From contig NZ_JADOES010000015.1 in assembly GCF_018739885.1 (NCBI RefSeq), forward strand, positions 1-64,000: a stretch of DNA of 64,000 bases, written 5' to 3'. This DNA comes from Leptothoe spongobia TAU-MAC 1115. GTDB taxonomy: Bacteria > Cyanobacteriota > Cyanobacteriia > Phormidesmidales > Phormidesmidaceae. Numbering within the stretch: position 1 is the first letter of the stretch; every line of letters begins with the position of its first letter. Shown here one piece after another: positions 24,216 through 33,326 of this stretch. The notes under the pieces were generated by a model. That model saw only the letters and a program-made list of their open reading frames with translations, was not told where the DNA came from and did not search any database. The position numbers and the translations under genes were made by a program.

Positions 24216-25366
24216 AAGACTGAACTAATAATAGCTGTCGTCATTCCGGTAAAATCATAGGTGTTTGTGACGCTACGGGTGTGTCATCATGATACGTCTT
24301 GACTTTACTCAATCTGAGATCGATGCGCTGGATTATGAGCGTTATCATCATCCCCATCCTCAGGTACAACGGAAGATGGAAGTGGTCTATCTCAAAAGCC
24401 AGGGGTTGTCGCATCAGGAGATTCGTCGTCTGTGTCGACTTAAGAGTAAAACGACCTTGGTGAAGTACCTGCGTGATTACCAAGAGGGTGGCATTGAGGG
24501 CCTCAAAGCGCTTGGCTACAAAGGTCAACCGAGCAAACTCAATGAGCACATCCCGAGTCTGAAGGCACATTTTGAAGCGCATCCCCCGCGCACCGCAGCC
24601 GAAGCTCAAGCGGACATTGAACGCTTGACGACGATCAAACGAAGTCCGACTCAGATCAAGCTATTTCTCAAACGGATTGGGATGACCCCTCGCAAAGTTG
24701 GATATCTCCCTGGCAAAGCAGCGACTCCCGAGAAAATAGAGGAGCAGGAAGCGTTCCGGACAACCGAATTAGAACCTCGTTTAGCGGAGGCAGAAGCCGG
24801 CACCCGTGCCCTTTTTTTATGGATGCTGCCCATTTTGTCCATCGGGCTTATTTGGGGGTCATCTGGTGCTTTACTCGGATATTTATCGCCTCACCGTCAG
24901 GACGTAAGCGATTCAACGTTTTAGGGGCCGTGAATGCGATTACCAAGGAGGTCATCACCGTCACCAACCAGACCTATATCAATAGTGAGAGTATTTGTCA
25001 GATGTTGCTCAAGCTGTCGGCTCTCAACTTAGATGTACCCATCACCGTTGTCTTAGATAATGCGCGCTATCAGAAGTGTCGGGTGGTGACGGTATTAGCG
25101 GAGGCACTCAATATTGAATTGCTGTATTTGCCGTCCTATTCACCGCACCTAAACTTGATTGAGCGCTTATGGAGATTTGTGCGAAAGCAATGTCTGTACT
25201 CGAAGTATTACGATAATTTTGATGATTTCAAGGTCGCCATTGAAACCTGCATTGACCAGGCTAACACGACCCACAAAGATGCTCTTAAAACGTTGTTATC
25301 CTTGAATTTTCAGTCCTTCAAGAAAGTCCAGATATCAACCGTCTAGAGTATAGCAACTACTGTCTC
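24216..25366 (+). mobile_element. IS630-family insertion sequence, apparently intact
   Basis: About 1151 bp carrying one frameshifted transposase. Both ends show CGCATARAGAC in opposite orientation (left from 24210, right ending about 25371), and TA dinucleotides at 24214-24215 and 25367-25368 fit IS630-type TA target duplication. The shared CGCA outside the TA leaves the exact boundary uncertain by a few bases. It lies between recA and the 3' end of the FHA gene and disrupts neither. Confidence 0.75.
24289..25346 (+). CDS. IS630-family transposase with probable -1 programmed frameshift
   Basis: The first frame (24289-24924) encodes the DNA-binding N-terminus with a helix-turn-helix (GLSHQEIRRLCRLKSKTTLVKYL) and a winged helix. 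The second frame (to 25346) encodes the DDE domain: first Asp in MDAAHF, second in VVLDNARYQ, Glu in NLIERLWRFVRK, after YLPSYSPHLN. The frames meet at a run of seven T (24812-24818, CTTTTTTTATG). A -1 slip there joins RALF to MDAAHF without loss, so this looks like programmed frameshifting rather than decay. The fused product would be about 350 residues, normal for IS630/Tc1-type enzymes. Confidence 0.85.
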
Positions 25367-25378
25367 TATGCGAATCCT

Positions 25379-25951
25379 TTAGTGGAGAGTGCGACCACCT
25401 TCTGTACTACTGTTGGAATCATCAGGAGTTTCTGTTGTGCTTCTTTCAATTCCACAGTGGAAGAAATGAAAGAGGGAGCTGCCAATACGAATACGATCTC
25501 CATCCCTTAGGGCATATACCCTTTGTAGTTTTTCACCATTAACGTACGTGCCATTAGTACTCTCTAGATCAGAAAGTATAAATCCCTGTTCTGGACTGTA
25601 CTGTAAGGCTGCATGACAGCGCGATAATCGCTTATCTGGCATGGCAATATTAGACTGACGTGGATCACGTCCAATGGTCCATAGACCATCTTTAGAATAA
25701 AAGCTTTTAGATTTACCAGTGGCTAGGTTGCTGATGATATAGATTTGCTGCTCGCAAATCATGCTTTGAATATAGTTGACTATTGGTAATTGGTGATTGC
25801 TTTCAATGGCAAGCATGTCATCTAACAGCTTGCGATCATTTTCATATAATTTGGAAAAAGCTTGAAATAGACCCAGCTTCGATTCGATTTCTGCTTCGTC
25901 TTCAGCAGAGAACATCCTGCGATATTCAGCTAGGTTGTTTGGATAAGCCAT
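25379..25951 (-). CDS. FHA-domain protein
   Basis: 190 residues. Residues about 1-70 are helical and unassigned. A forkhead-associated domain spans about 75-165: WTIGRDPRQSNIAMPDKRLSRCHAALQY, FILSDLESTNGTYVNGEKLQ and LRDGDRIRIGSSLFHF. The phosphothreonine-binding residues of the GR, SR-x-H and N-G motifs are all kept, so it should bind phospho-Thr peptides, implying a Ser/Thr kinase partner elsewhere. The C-terminal 25 residues are Ser/Thr/Gly rich. Its stop lies about 10 bp from the IS630 end; the protein appears complete. Confidence 0.9.
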   Translation of the reverse strand: MAYPNNLAEYRRMFSAEDEAEIESKLGLFQAFSKLYENDRKLLDDMLAIESNHQLPIVNYIQSMICEQQIYIISNLATGKSKSFYSKDGLWTIGRDPRQSNIAMPDKRLSRCHAALQYSPEQGFILSDLESTNGTYVNGEKLQRVYALRDGDRIRIGSSLFHFFHCGIERSTTETPDDSNSSTEGGRTLH

Positions 25952-26250
25952 AAAGTGTTCAAATAGAACGTTTGCTTTGAGCCCTGATGTTTGGGTGACG
26001 ATGTAGATGCAAAAAACGGATCTCCAACTCTAGTATTCGTCAGGATTTTGGGAATATGGGGTACGCCATAGTATTTCTATGAAACCTTGAACTTGATCGG
26101 AGATATTGTGAAAAAACGGTTAATCTTCCGGACATTAAAGACCGCAATAGGTAGTACTTTTTGTTTTTAGGAAATAGTTTTTGATAAAACTTTGCGCGAT
26201 TTGAAATTGCTATCTCATGCTAGGACCTATAGCTTTTCCTGAACGCTGAG

Positions 26251-27156
26251 CTAGCTTAAAAACTCTATTAGCTCACGATTGACGCTATTGGGAGCTTCCT
26301 GCTGAATCCAATGACCACAGTCAGGAATAGAACGTTTGATAATTATTTCATTAGATAGGCTTTGGGAGAATATGCCCGTTTTGGATACCAAATTATCATC
26401 TTCTCCCCACATTACTAAAGTGGGTGCTGCTAATGGTGAATTAGACAGCCGTGACGGACTGATCCAATTGACTATCCAATCATTCAAATTGAAGCAATGA
26501 CGAGCATGTTGTAATAAGGCCGGTATCACACCTGGCTTTTGTAGTGCAGCCTGATATAAATCGGCATTTGCCTGGGTAAAAGAGCTTTTTCTAACAACTT
26601 GTTGCTGAAAGAGATATGTTAACAAGGAGGATAAATTCTCCTTGATCAGCCACTGGGGCAAGCCTGGGGTTTGCAATGCTAATAGGTGCCAGTTTCGCTG
26701 TACATGTTCCCAGCTTTGGGAAATGCCTTGTGTCAGGGCAGTATGCCAGCGCTGGGGAGTACTGAGTACGGCTAGCTTGTCTACTTTAGTTGGGAAACGA
26801 CGCGCTAGGTTCCAAGCAATGGCACCGCCCCAATCATGACCAACAATATGGGCTTTGTCATAGCCCAATTGGTGAATCAGAGCAGAAATATCAGTACTGA
26901 GGGTATCCAAGTCGTAGCCATTATGCGGCTTATCAGAATCGTTGTAGCCTCGTAGGTCAGGTACCACTACCTTGAATTGTCGAGATAGATAAGGTAGCTG
27001 GTGACGCCAAGAGTACCAAAACTCGAATAGTCCATGGAGTAGGATTAATAGCTTGCCACTACCCTGGGTCACATAGTGTAGCTGTACCGAATTTGCTTGT
27101 ATATACCTATGTTCCCAACTCAAAAATGCGTCTCCAAACAAAAGACAGTCTGACAA
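26251..27156 (-). CDS. Alpha/beta hydrolase of the epoxide hydrolase / haloalkane dehalogenase group
   Basis: 301 residues. The oxyanion HG motif is LLHGLFEFWYSW. The nucleophile elbow VGHDWGG puts an Asp (Asp108) rather than Ser at the active site, which is diagnostic for epoxide hydrolases and dehalogenases. PDLRGYNDSDKP is a typical strand-4 loop. The catalytic acid is likely in MWGEDDNLV and the His in DCGHWIQQE. The cap domain lies between about 130 and 225. Substrate unknown. No signal peptide, so cytosolic. Confidence 0.88.
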   Translation of the reverse strand: MSDCLLFGDAFLSWEHRYIQANSVQLHYVTQGSGKLLILLHGLFEFWYSWRHQLPYLSRQFKVVVPDLRGYNDSDKPHNGYDLDTLSTDISALIHQLGYDKAHIVGHDWGGAIAWNLARRFPTKVDKLAVLSTPQRWHTALTQGISQSWEHVQRNWHLLALQTPGLPQWLIKENLSSLLTYLFQQQVVRKSSFTQANADLYQAALQKPGVIPALLQHARHCFNLNDWIVNWISPSRLSNSPLAAPTLVMWGEDDNLVSKTGIFSQSLSNEIIIKRSIPDCGHWIQQEAPNSVNRELIEFLS

Positions 27157-27257
27157 AAGAGCAAATGCGGCAAACTCCAGTCAGCACAAATCATCTGCTA
27201 TTTTCATGGCATCACACAGTTACCTAAGTTGCCTGCGATAGTTGAGCTTCTTGCAAC

Positions 27258-27599
27258 CTATGCTGAGCGATACGCAACCTGGTACTCAACAGGTTGAATC
27301 CGATACTTGACTAGATTGGCTAATTCCTGAAGCTGATTAATAGCTTCAGCCCCCTCTAGTTTCATCAGCTCTCGATCATCGCGCATTTCTGTCCATGTAA
27401 TGCCGTAATCGGAAACCAAAAACCGAATCAAATGGTCATCGCCAAGGCTGACCATAAATGAAGCACTATTGAGCTGATCACCGCAAGTGTAACAGGACGC
27501 TAGATAACCTTGATTTTCAAGGACAATGGCTAGCGCTTTAAGGTTTAGGACCAAATCTTTTACGAATTGGCGGTGCTGCTCTGCAAGTCGAACAAACAT
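27258..27599 (-). CDS. DUF1815 protein
   Basis: 113 residues from the ATG at 27599; an ATG six codons upstream adds MGRRTQ, which is atypical for the family. The sequence MFVRLAEQHRQFVKDLVLNLKALAIVLENQGY and the later SFMVSLGDDHLIRFLVSDYGITWTEMRDDRELMKLEG match the cyanobacterial DUF1815 family, whose function is unknown. One CxxC pair (CYTCG) could bind metal or form a disulfide. A 520-bp non-coding region lies upstream. Confidence 0.88.
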   Translation of the reverse strand: MFVRLAEQHRQFVKDLVLNLKALAIVLENQGYLASCYTCGDQLNSASFMVSLGDDHLIRFLVSDYGITWTEMRDDRELMKLEGAEAINQLQELANLVKYRIQPVEYQVAYRSA

Positions 27600-28119
27600 T
27601 TGCGTTCTCCTTCCCACCGGTCACATTGTAAGGTTGAATCTTAAATCTTGCTTAATGTTTTTTATAAAGTATGTAATTAGTTCTTCTTAACCTTCAATCT
27701 CGATGGGGGTAATTCAGGTGGAAAATTATTGATCTTATCGATACGAACGTTTGCTAATTGAGATATGGGCGATGCGTTGGTTGGTAGTGAGAGGCGGTTC
27801 CCACATTAGAGGCGAGCTAACTTAGTAAATTAAGACCGTCTTAAATGAAAGATGCCTTATTTAAGTTACCCATCTAACTAATGAAGATGGCACTCCTATG
27901 GGAAATGGTCCCATTAGTCAATAAATTTGTAAAGAATTATTTTTGCCAACTCAGATTTCTTTATTATCTAAACTGATTTGTTTTAGCAATAGTCATTAAG
28001 CTATGACATTAGCCATACCATAGCTACCTTAAGCTTATCTGTCCAGACAAAAGGTCTTCTTTATAACGGTTTTACTAAAAAGTATGAATTGTCTTGGAGA
28101 TAAATTTGAGTTTAGTGGC
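27600..28119. other. 520-bp AT-rich intergenic region
   Basis: No gene visible in either strand. It holds a 15-bp dyad TTAAGACCGTCTTAA (27830-27844; seven-base half-sites around one base) and a hairpin ATGGGA-AATGG-TCCCAT (27898-27914). Both could act on the DUF1815 promoter, which must lie here on the minus strand, or end the DUF2839 transcript. Long AT-rich stretches surround them. Confidence 0.5.
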
Positions 28120-28335
28120 TCACTCAGCTAACGTCCACCATCCTAAAGCAGGACCGATAAATCTGACGGTGAACCATAAGGCAATCATCAAAACAATGCC
28201 AGCCCATGCTCCACGGGTACTCCACGTGACAAAGGCTGCGGATTGTTGTTTGGTGATGGGGAGCCAAGGCAAAATACGTTCGGGTTGACCGTAGTCTTTT
28301 CCGAGCTTTGACTGTCGTCGCTTAGCTTCTCCCAT
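28120..28335 (-). CDS. DUF2839 small membrane protein
   Basis: 71 residues. The start MGEAKRRQSKLGKDYG is the conserved opening of the cyanobacterial DUF2839 family. The C-terminal half has one or two hydrophobic segments (GAWAGIVLMIALWFTVRFIGPALGWW), so it is probably anchored in the plasma or thylakoid membrane with a basic cytosolic N-terminus. Function unknown. It lies 31 bp after the helicase-like gene on the same strand and may share its transcript. Confidence 0.88.
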   Translation of the reverse strand: MGEAKRRQSKLGKDYGQPERILPWLPITKQQSAAFVTWSTRGAWAGIVLMIALWFTVRFIGPALGWWTLAE

Positions 28336-28366
28336 GGTGTTGTACTCAATGTCTTGCTGGTCTAGA

Positions 28367-29923
28367 TTATAACGCTTGGTTTACTGGTGTTAGCCAACTG
28401 GGTTCTAGGTATGTGCTTTGGGCTATGGGGCTCAAGGTTTTGAGAATGGTACGGCCATAGCTGCGGTGGTTCACCCGATTGTCGAGGAGGGCTACTTTTC
28501 CCTGCTGTGCGCTGATGGGTGCGATCGCAAGCTGTAGCGTCTGCAACGCTGTAGGTAGTAAAAACAGTCGAAACCAGTCCTGATGCCTTCGTTTGTAATA
28601 GGACACTTGCCCGGCTACTAGAGGATTTTCCAGGGATGGGATCGGTAATGTAGTAATGATCAATAATCCTGGAGAGGGGCAACGGAGTCGATAATCTTGC
28701 CAAAATTCCCAGCCGGTGACTAAAATCCCATTTTCAGACAGCTCGTCGCGTTCAACTTGCACCCGTGAGCCATATTCAGCCGCTAAAATCGATCCGATTT
28801 GAGCTTTCAGCGGATTATCTCCAACTAAGATCACTGTTGGCTGGGTGCGAGTTTCTGGCAGTTGCAACAAGCTACGAATCTCTTGCAGAATTGCATTGGG
28901 AAACCGGCTGCTATTGGGCATAGGCAGTTGATCTGGGGTATAAAGCTCGATGCCATCTTGGTGGCGATCAGGGGTGAACTTCAGACAGGTAATATCGTCT
29001 AACCCCAAACGCTGGCGATAGCTCTCAGCCCGTTGTTCTTCATCTACAGCAGCCCCAATCAAAACCACTGGTTGTCGTTGCCAAATGGGGGGCATCATCT
29101 CCGCTAAGTTGACTGGAGCACATTGCAATGAAAGTTGGCCTAATTCACGGTTGAGCTGGAGCCATGTCATGCCATTGTCATGCTCTAACTGTTGTCGAAA
29201 CTGTTTCCAGGCCAGTGGTAAGGCTTCTAAACCTAATGGTGTTTCCGATAGCTGCTCGTACAATTCGATGATGAGGGCCTGTTCTTCGTCATCAGCTAAG
29301 TAGCCACTATAGGGGTTCGCAGGGTGTTGAAAAGCGAGATGCGTCAGCTTGACTCGTAGATTGCGAATAATTGTTTGCTGATTCGGGTATGCCAACCCCA
29401 GTTGATGCCAATCCGCGTCGTCAAGTCTGTAGGTAAGCTGATTACGTACCCAGTCCACTAGAGGATCGATGCCATCGATCAACGTCACGATATTGTCAGG
29501 AAAGGCATGTGCCGACGGCTGGGATGGCTGTGTTGAGCTGAACTGAGCTGATAACCAAGCTCTGGGGGTTGTGATCAAGATTCCTTGAAAGGTTTCACTA
29601 GGCCAGCGTTCACCTACATGAATAGACTTGATGGTCGGTAGGGTTTGCAGAAGGGTCGGAATCTCGTCTTGTACCAATTGCTGATGAATGGCATGGGGCA
29701 CCACCAAAACAATGGGGCCTGGCCATACTAAAGCAGGCATCAAATAGCTAAGTCGGTAATAGCCTCGATAGGCTGCAGTGCTGCCTATTTGGAGCAGAGC
29801 ACTACGTCCCAACCGCAGGGCCCTGGCCACCAGCCGCGCCATGGTTAAGTGATGGGGCCATTGATTATGACCCTGCTGGCGTAGAAACTCTCGAAGTAGC
29901 TGGTGGACCTCTGCCTCAATCAC
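28367..29923 (-). CDS. DinG/Rad3-like helicase homologue lacking a normal P-loop
   Basis: 518 residues. The opening EAEVHQLLREFLRQQG..WPHHLTMARLVARALRLGR and the motif order resemble a cyanobacterial protein group related to DinG/Rad3 helicases. Where the Walker A GTGKS should be, the sequence reads LLQIGSTAAYRGYYRLSYL (Gly47-Gly54 core), with no Lys-Ser/Thr. The Walker B position reads VTLIDGID instead of DEAH. The C-terminal part (about 330-500) keeps a helicase-like fold pattern (VILVGDNPLKAQI, GILVTGWEFWQDY, LLIITTLPIPSLENPLV). It is probably catalytically dead as an ATPase, perhaps a structural or DNA-binding paralogue. Confidence 0.7.
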   Translation of the reverse strand: MIEAEVHQLLREFLRQQGHNQWPHHLTMARLVARALRLGRSALLQIGSTAAYRGYYRLSYLMPALVWPGPIVLVVPHAIHQQLVQDEIPTLLQTLPTIKSIHVGERWPSETFQGILITTPRAWLSAQFSSTQPSQPSAHAFPDNIVTLIDGIDPLVDWVRNQLTYRLDDADWHQLGLAYPNQQTIIRNLRVKLTHLAFQHPANPYSGYLADDEEQALIIELYEQLSETPLGLEALPLAWKQFRQQLEHDNGMTWLQLNRELGQLSLQCAPVNLAEMMPPIWQRQPVVLIGAAVDEEQRAESYRQRLGLDDITCLKFTPDRHQDGIELYTPDQLPMPNSSRFPNAILQEIRSLLQLPETRTQPTVILVGDNPLKAQIGSILAAEYGSRVQVERDELSENGILVTGWEFWQDYRLRCPSPGLLIITTLPIPSLENPLVAGQVSYYKRRHQDWFRLFLLPTALQTLQLAIAPISAQQGKVALLDNRVNHRSYGRTILKTLSPIAQSTYLEPSWLTPVNQAL

Positions 29924-30002
29924 GTTTGCGGTGACTCTCTATAAAACTAATGCTGCTGTAATGATTAACTTGGCTAGATGCTGTTATTGATTGAGAGGGA
30001 TG

Positions 30003-30069
30003 GCTCTGACATGGAGACTATCGGTCAGAGCGTTTGAGATTAGAATCTCTCGGGGATCGGCAAGGCCGA
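30003..30069. ncRNA. Three consecutive hairpins upstream of tyrA
   Basis: GCTCTGAC/GTCAGAGC (30003-30010 and 30024-30031), GAGAT/ATCTC (30036-30040 and 30045-30049) and TCGGC/GCCGA (30057-30061 and 30065-30069) form three adjacent stems in 67 nt. They lie 115-180 bp before the tyrA start in a 260-bp divergent gap. They may be part of a tyrA leader, a small RNA, or chance. No anti-terminator partner is obvious. Confidence 0.35.
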
Positions 30070-30183
30070 CTCAACAACTAGACATCACTAAGCTGTGTCT
30101 CATTGTGACATACTCCCTTGGGGTGTTTGGTTGATCGCTAACAGACTTGTTGCAGGTTGTCGGTCGCTATATCCGAATATTTC

Positions 30184-31089
30184 ATGCCTATTCCATTGAG
30201 TCTCTCAACTATGTCAGTGCCGCCTATTTCTGCTTCCACTTCAAAGCCAGCATGTACCATTGGAATCGTTGGTTTAGGACTGATTGGAGGCTGTTTAGCG
30301 ATAGATCTCAAGCAGCTAGGCTATCCTGTCTACGGTGTGGCACGACGGACGGCAACTGTGAGTGCGGCGATTGAGCAAGGAGTGGTGACTAGGGCTGGCT
30401 GCGATCTGACCCTAATGGCTGAGGCAGATGTAGTCTTTGTCTGCACACCGATGGCAACCATTGTGCCAACCGTGCAGAAATTAGCAAAGTGCTTACCAGA
30501 GTCGACTATTGTGACGGATGTCGGGTCTGTCAAAGGTGAGATTGTAGCAGCGGCAACGGCACTTTGGCCGAACTTTGTTGGGGGACATCCTATGGCAGGT
30601 AAAGCCGAGGCTGGTCTGGTTGCTGCCGAAGCGGGTCTATTTCAACAGCGTCCCTATGTGATCACCCCGCTGGAAACAACGCGGTCAGCGGCGGTGGATC
30701 GGGTGTTTGAGATCGCCACTCAACTTGGAGCCAAGGTTTATAAAGCGACACCTACGGCTCATGATCAGGCGGTAGCTGCTATTTCTCATTTACCCGTGAT
30801 GGTGAGCTCTAGTCTGCTCCACACCTGTTTAGGTGAGTCTGACAGCCGTGTCAAAATCCTCGCTCAGCAGTTAGCCAGTAGTGGTTTCTGCGATACCAGT
30901 CGCGTAGGCGGTGGAAATCCTGAATTGGGTACCATGATGGCCCAGTACAACCGATTAGCCTTACTCCAGGCGCTACAGCAGTATCGGTACCAGTTGGATA
31001 CCATGATTGACCTGATTGAGACAGAGCAATGGGACGCATTGTCACAAAGATTGAGCTTTGCTCAACAAGAGCGCCCAAAGTACCTTTGA
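30184..31089 (+). CDS. tyrA: Prephenate/arogenate dehydrogenase
   Basis: 301 residues from the ATG at 30184; TTG (30157) and ATG (30211) are in-frame alternatives. The Rossmann motif is IGIVGLGLIGG (Gly30-Gly35). VVFVCTPMATIVPTVQKLAK, TDVGSVKGEIV and VGGHPMAGKAEAG are the TyrA substrate-site motifs (His in GGHPMAG). ISHLPVMVSSSL carries the catalytic-domain His. Cyanobacterial TyrA usually prefers arogenate with NADP; the sequence alone does not prove this. It makes tyrosine (from arogenate) for protein and tocopherol/plastoquinone synthesis. Confidence 0.92.
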   Translation: MPIPLSLSTMSVPPISASTSKPACTIGIVGLGLIGGCLAIDLKQLGYPVYGVARRTATVSAAIEQGVVTRAGCDLTLMAEADVVFVCTPMATIVPTVQKLAKCLPESTIVTDVGSVKGEIVAAATALWPNFVGGHPMAGKAEAGLVAAEAGLFQQRPYVITPLETTRSAAVDRVFEIATQLGAKVYKATPTAHDQAVAAISHLPVMVSSSLLHTCLGESDSRVKILAQQLASSGFCDTSRVGGGNPELGTMMAQYNRLALLQALQQYRYQLDTMIDLIETEQWDALSQRLSFAQQERPKYL

Positions 31090-31098
31090 GTGTTCAGC

Positions 31099-32892
31099 CT
31101 ATGCAGATTGTTTGCCTTCTGTCTCAGCCATAATGACTGGCTCCTGATACAAAATTGCTGTGAAGGTGACTGTAGAACCGAGGCCTTCGCCCATACTAAT
31201 AAACTGAACTTTGCCGCCCATGGCCTCGATTAGGCGCTGGGAGATAGCTAGTCCCAGACCGGTACCACCATATTGCCGAGTACGTTCACCATCTACTTGG
31301 CTAAAGGTTTGGAAGAGGCGATTTTGCTTTTCGAGGGAGACACCAATGCCTGTGTCTTCAACGCTAATTTTGATATGTCCAGGCCATACTCGTCCCCGGA
31401 AGCGTAAGCTTTGAGGCTTGACTTCAGCTCTGATGGTGACACCACCTTCAGGAGTGAATTTAATGGCGTTACCAATCAGGTTGAGTAGAACTTGTAAAAT
31501 CCGTTGATAATTGCCATACAGCTTGATTTCATCAAGGGTTGCAGGCATCTTCATGTCAAAGTATAGCCCTCTCTGCTCGGCCTGGGGACGCGTGAAATTC
31601 TCGACATCACAAAATAGCTCCTGCAAGCTAATGGCAGTCAGATCAATCTCCATCTTGCCTGCTTCAATCTTGGCGATATCCAGCACATCGTTGATCAAAT
31701 TAAGCAGGTGAAGGGCAGATTTATGGGCTTCTTCGATAAATTCTTCCTGCTCTTCTGGGTCATCGGCCATCCCATCCAACACTAATCGCAGGAACCCAAT
31801 CATGCCATTGAGAGGGGTGCGCAGTTCATGGGACGTATTGGCTAGAAATTCACTCTTGAGCCGTGAAGCTTCCTCTGCGTAGCGTCTCGCTTCTTCTAGT
31901 TCGTCGTTTTTATCGATGAGCTTCTCATTCACCTTTTGGAGATCATCCGCTAGGGTGCGACTTGCCTCAAATAATTTAGCGTGGGCAATGGCAGTCCCTA
32001 CTTGATCGGTCAGTTCATTAACCAGCTCGATTTCTAGGGGGTGCCATGGTCGCTCAGGTGGCATTTGTAAAAGCAGCACGCTATTAGGCTCGTCCCGATA
32101 ACAGGTGGCTACTGTCAAAACAGTGTAAGGTCCAGAATCATTATCTTTTCGCTCAAAATCTGACAAGACGGGTTTGAGCGTGTTGATGGTGCAACGAAAA
32201 TCTGCTTTCCTTTCTAATTCAAAGGTTTGGCCTAAGCATGGCTCTAGTTTAGGTTGGTGGAATTCCGCAACCACATTCAAGGTTTGCATGGCCACTGAGT
32301 AATCGCAGACCAAACACCGGTGCAGGTCTAAAAGGTTCCCTAAACCGTCGACAGTTTGTTGCCAGATTGTTTTTAGTTCTAGGGTTTTCCGGATATTAGA
32401 GGCGATGTTGGTGAGGACACCGTGATAGTTAGAGAGGTTTGCCCGTAGGCCGGCTTGAGCATCACAGGGTAGATCAGCCACGATACCCATGGTGCTCAAA
32501 TGTTGTGGCATCTTGACCCCTCCAGCGATCGTGAGGATTGAGCCTTGTCCCTTGAGATGCTTTTGGCCAGGGGCATCGGGCCACTCAGTGGCACTGAGGC
32601 TAAAGTCTAGACCGACTGGATGAGGGCCACAGCGGACTACGCATTGAAATTGCTGAGGTTCACCATCGGTCAAGACTTGTTTTACCCGTTTGAGGTAGGG
32701 GACAGTGGCTACTGGGCCAAAGAGTTTATTAATGGATTCATGCAAATAGCGATCGCAATCTTCCTGAAGCGTATGAGGCCAATGAATAGCAACAATTCGA
32801 CCACTGGCATCATGAATGACTTCGAGGGACGAATTATCAACTGTGGCTGGGACGACCATAGGTTCTGAGTCAGCTGTCACTTGCGATCGCAT
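31099..32892 (-). CDS. Cytosolic sensor histidine kinase with PAS-like and GAF domains
   Basis: 597 residues, no membrane segment. A PAS-like N-terminus (about 20-125: IHDASGRIVAIHWPHTL, ending FSLSATEWPDAPG) is followed by a GAF domain (about 170-308), a coiled coil (about 310-350), a DHp domain with a normal H-box SHELRTPLNGMIGF (His355), and a HATPase_c domain with IGNAIKFTPEGG, VEDTGIGV and YGGTGLGLAISQRLIEAMGG. All catalytic boxes are intact. A 9-bp hairpin (32943-32967) lies 50 bp upstream of the ATG. No response regulator is adjacent. The stop is 9 bp from the tyrA stop (convergent). Confidence 0.92.
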   Translation of the reverse strand: MRSQVTADSEPMVVPATVDNSSLEVIHDASGRIVAIHWPHTLQEDCDRYLHESINKLFGPVATVPYLKRVKQVLTDGEPQQFQCVVRCGPHPVGLDFSLSATEWPDAPGQKHLKGQGSILTIAGGVKMPQHLSTMGIVADLPCDAQAGLRANLSNYHGVLTNIASNIRKTLELKTIWQQTVDGLGNLLDLHRCLVCDYSVAMQTLNVVAEFHQPKLEPCLGQTFELERKADFRCTINTLKPVLSDFERKDNDSGPYTVLTVATCYRDEPNSVLLLQMPPERPWHPLEIELVNELTDQVGTAIAHAKLFEASRTLADDLQKVNEKLIDKNDELEEARRYAEEASRLKSEFLANTSHELRTPLNGMIGFLRLVLDGMADDPEEQEEFIEEAHKSALHLLNLINDVLDIAKIEAGKMEIDLTAISLQELFCDVENFTRPQAEQRGLYFDMKMPATLDEIKLYGNYQRILQVLLNLIGNAIKFTPEGGVTIRAEVKPQSLRFRGRVWPGHIKISVEDTGIGVSLEKQNRLFQTFSQVDGERTRQYGGTGLGLAISQRLIEAMGGKVQFISMGEGLGSTVTFTAILYQEPVIMAETEGKQSA

Positions 32893-33326
32893 AATCCGGC
32901 AGAAATTATGAGCCCTATCTTTAACTGCTTACGAGTTTTCTCGGTATAGATCCGCAACATCTATACCAATATTGTTCCTTCGCAGTATGCAAAGACCTCT
33001 AGATTCTCTAAAACCATGCTGAATCATGAGGTTATCAAGGCTGTTGATTGTAGCTGTGTCGAACATGCCAACCTTGACCGTTGGTAGGACGCTACGGCTA
33101 TCTTTCATCTTGTCACGGGATTAAGCCAATGGTCATCCCTTTCAATCAACCTTCTTCAGAATGGCATATCGAAAAAATGGTTGGTGCTTAAAATATAGAC
33201 GCTTAAAGCTCCTATGCAGAGCCCGTAGCCTTACCCTGATAGTCTCAAGGATAAGCAAAGTATCGAATTGAAGCATTAAGATAAGCTAAGCGCTTTGATA
33301 ATTTACCTTCCGTATATTTTCTTTCC
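32893..33326. other. 434-bp divergent intergenic region
   Basis: It separates the histidine kinase (minus) from lepA (plus). It contains a perfect 9-bp hairpin GGTATAGAT-CCGCAAC-ATCTATACC (32943-32967) close to the kinase start. I see no coding region. Confidence 0.5.

Noticed and set aside
24289..25346. Reading the IS630 transposase as a pseudogene
   Set aside because: The frames join cleanly at a seven-T slippery run and all catalytic residues are present, so programmed frameshifting is the simpler reading.
30003..30069. A tRNA gene
   Set aside because: The three stems do not form a cloverleaf, and there is no GGTTCGAAT-type T-loop or acceptor stem.
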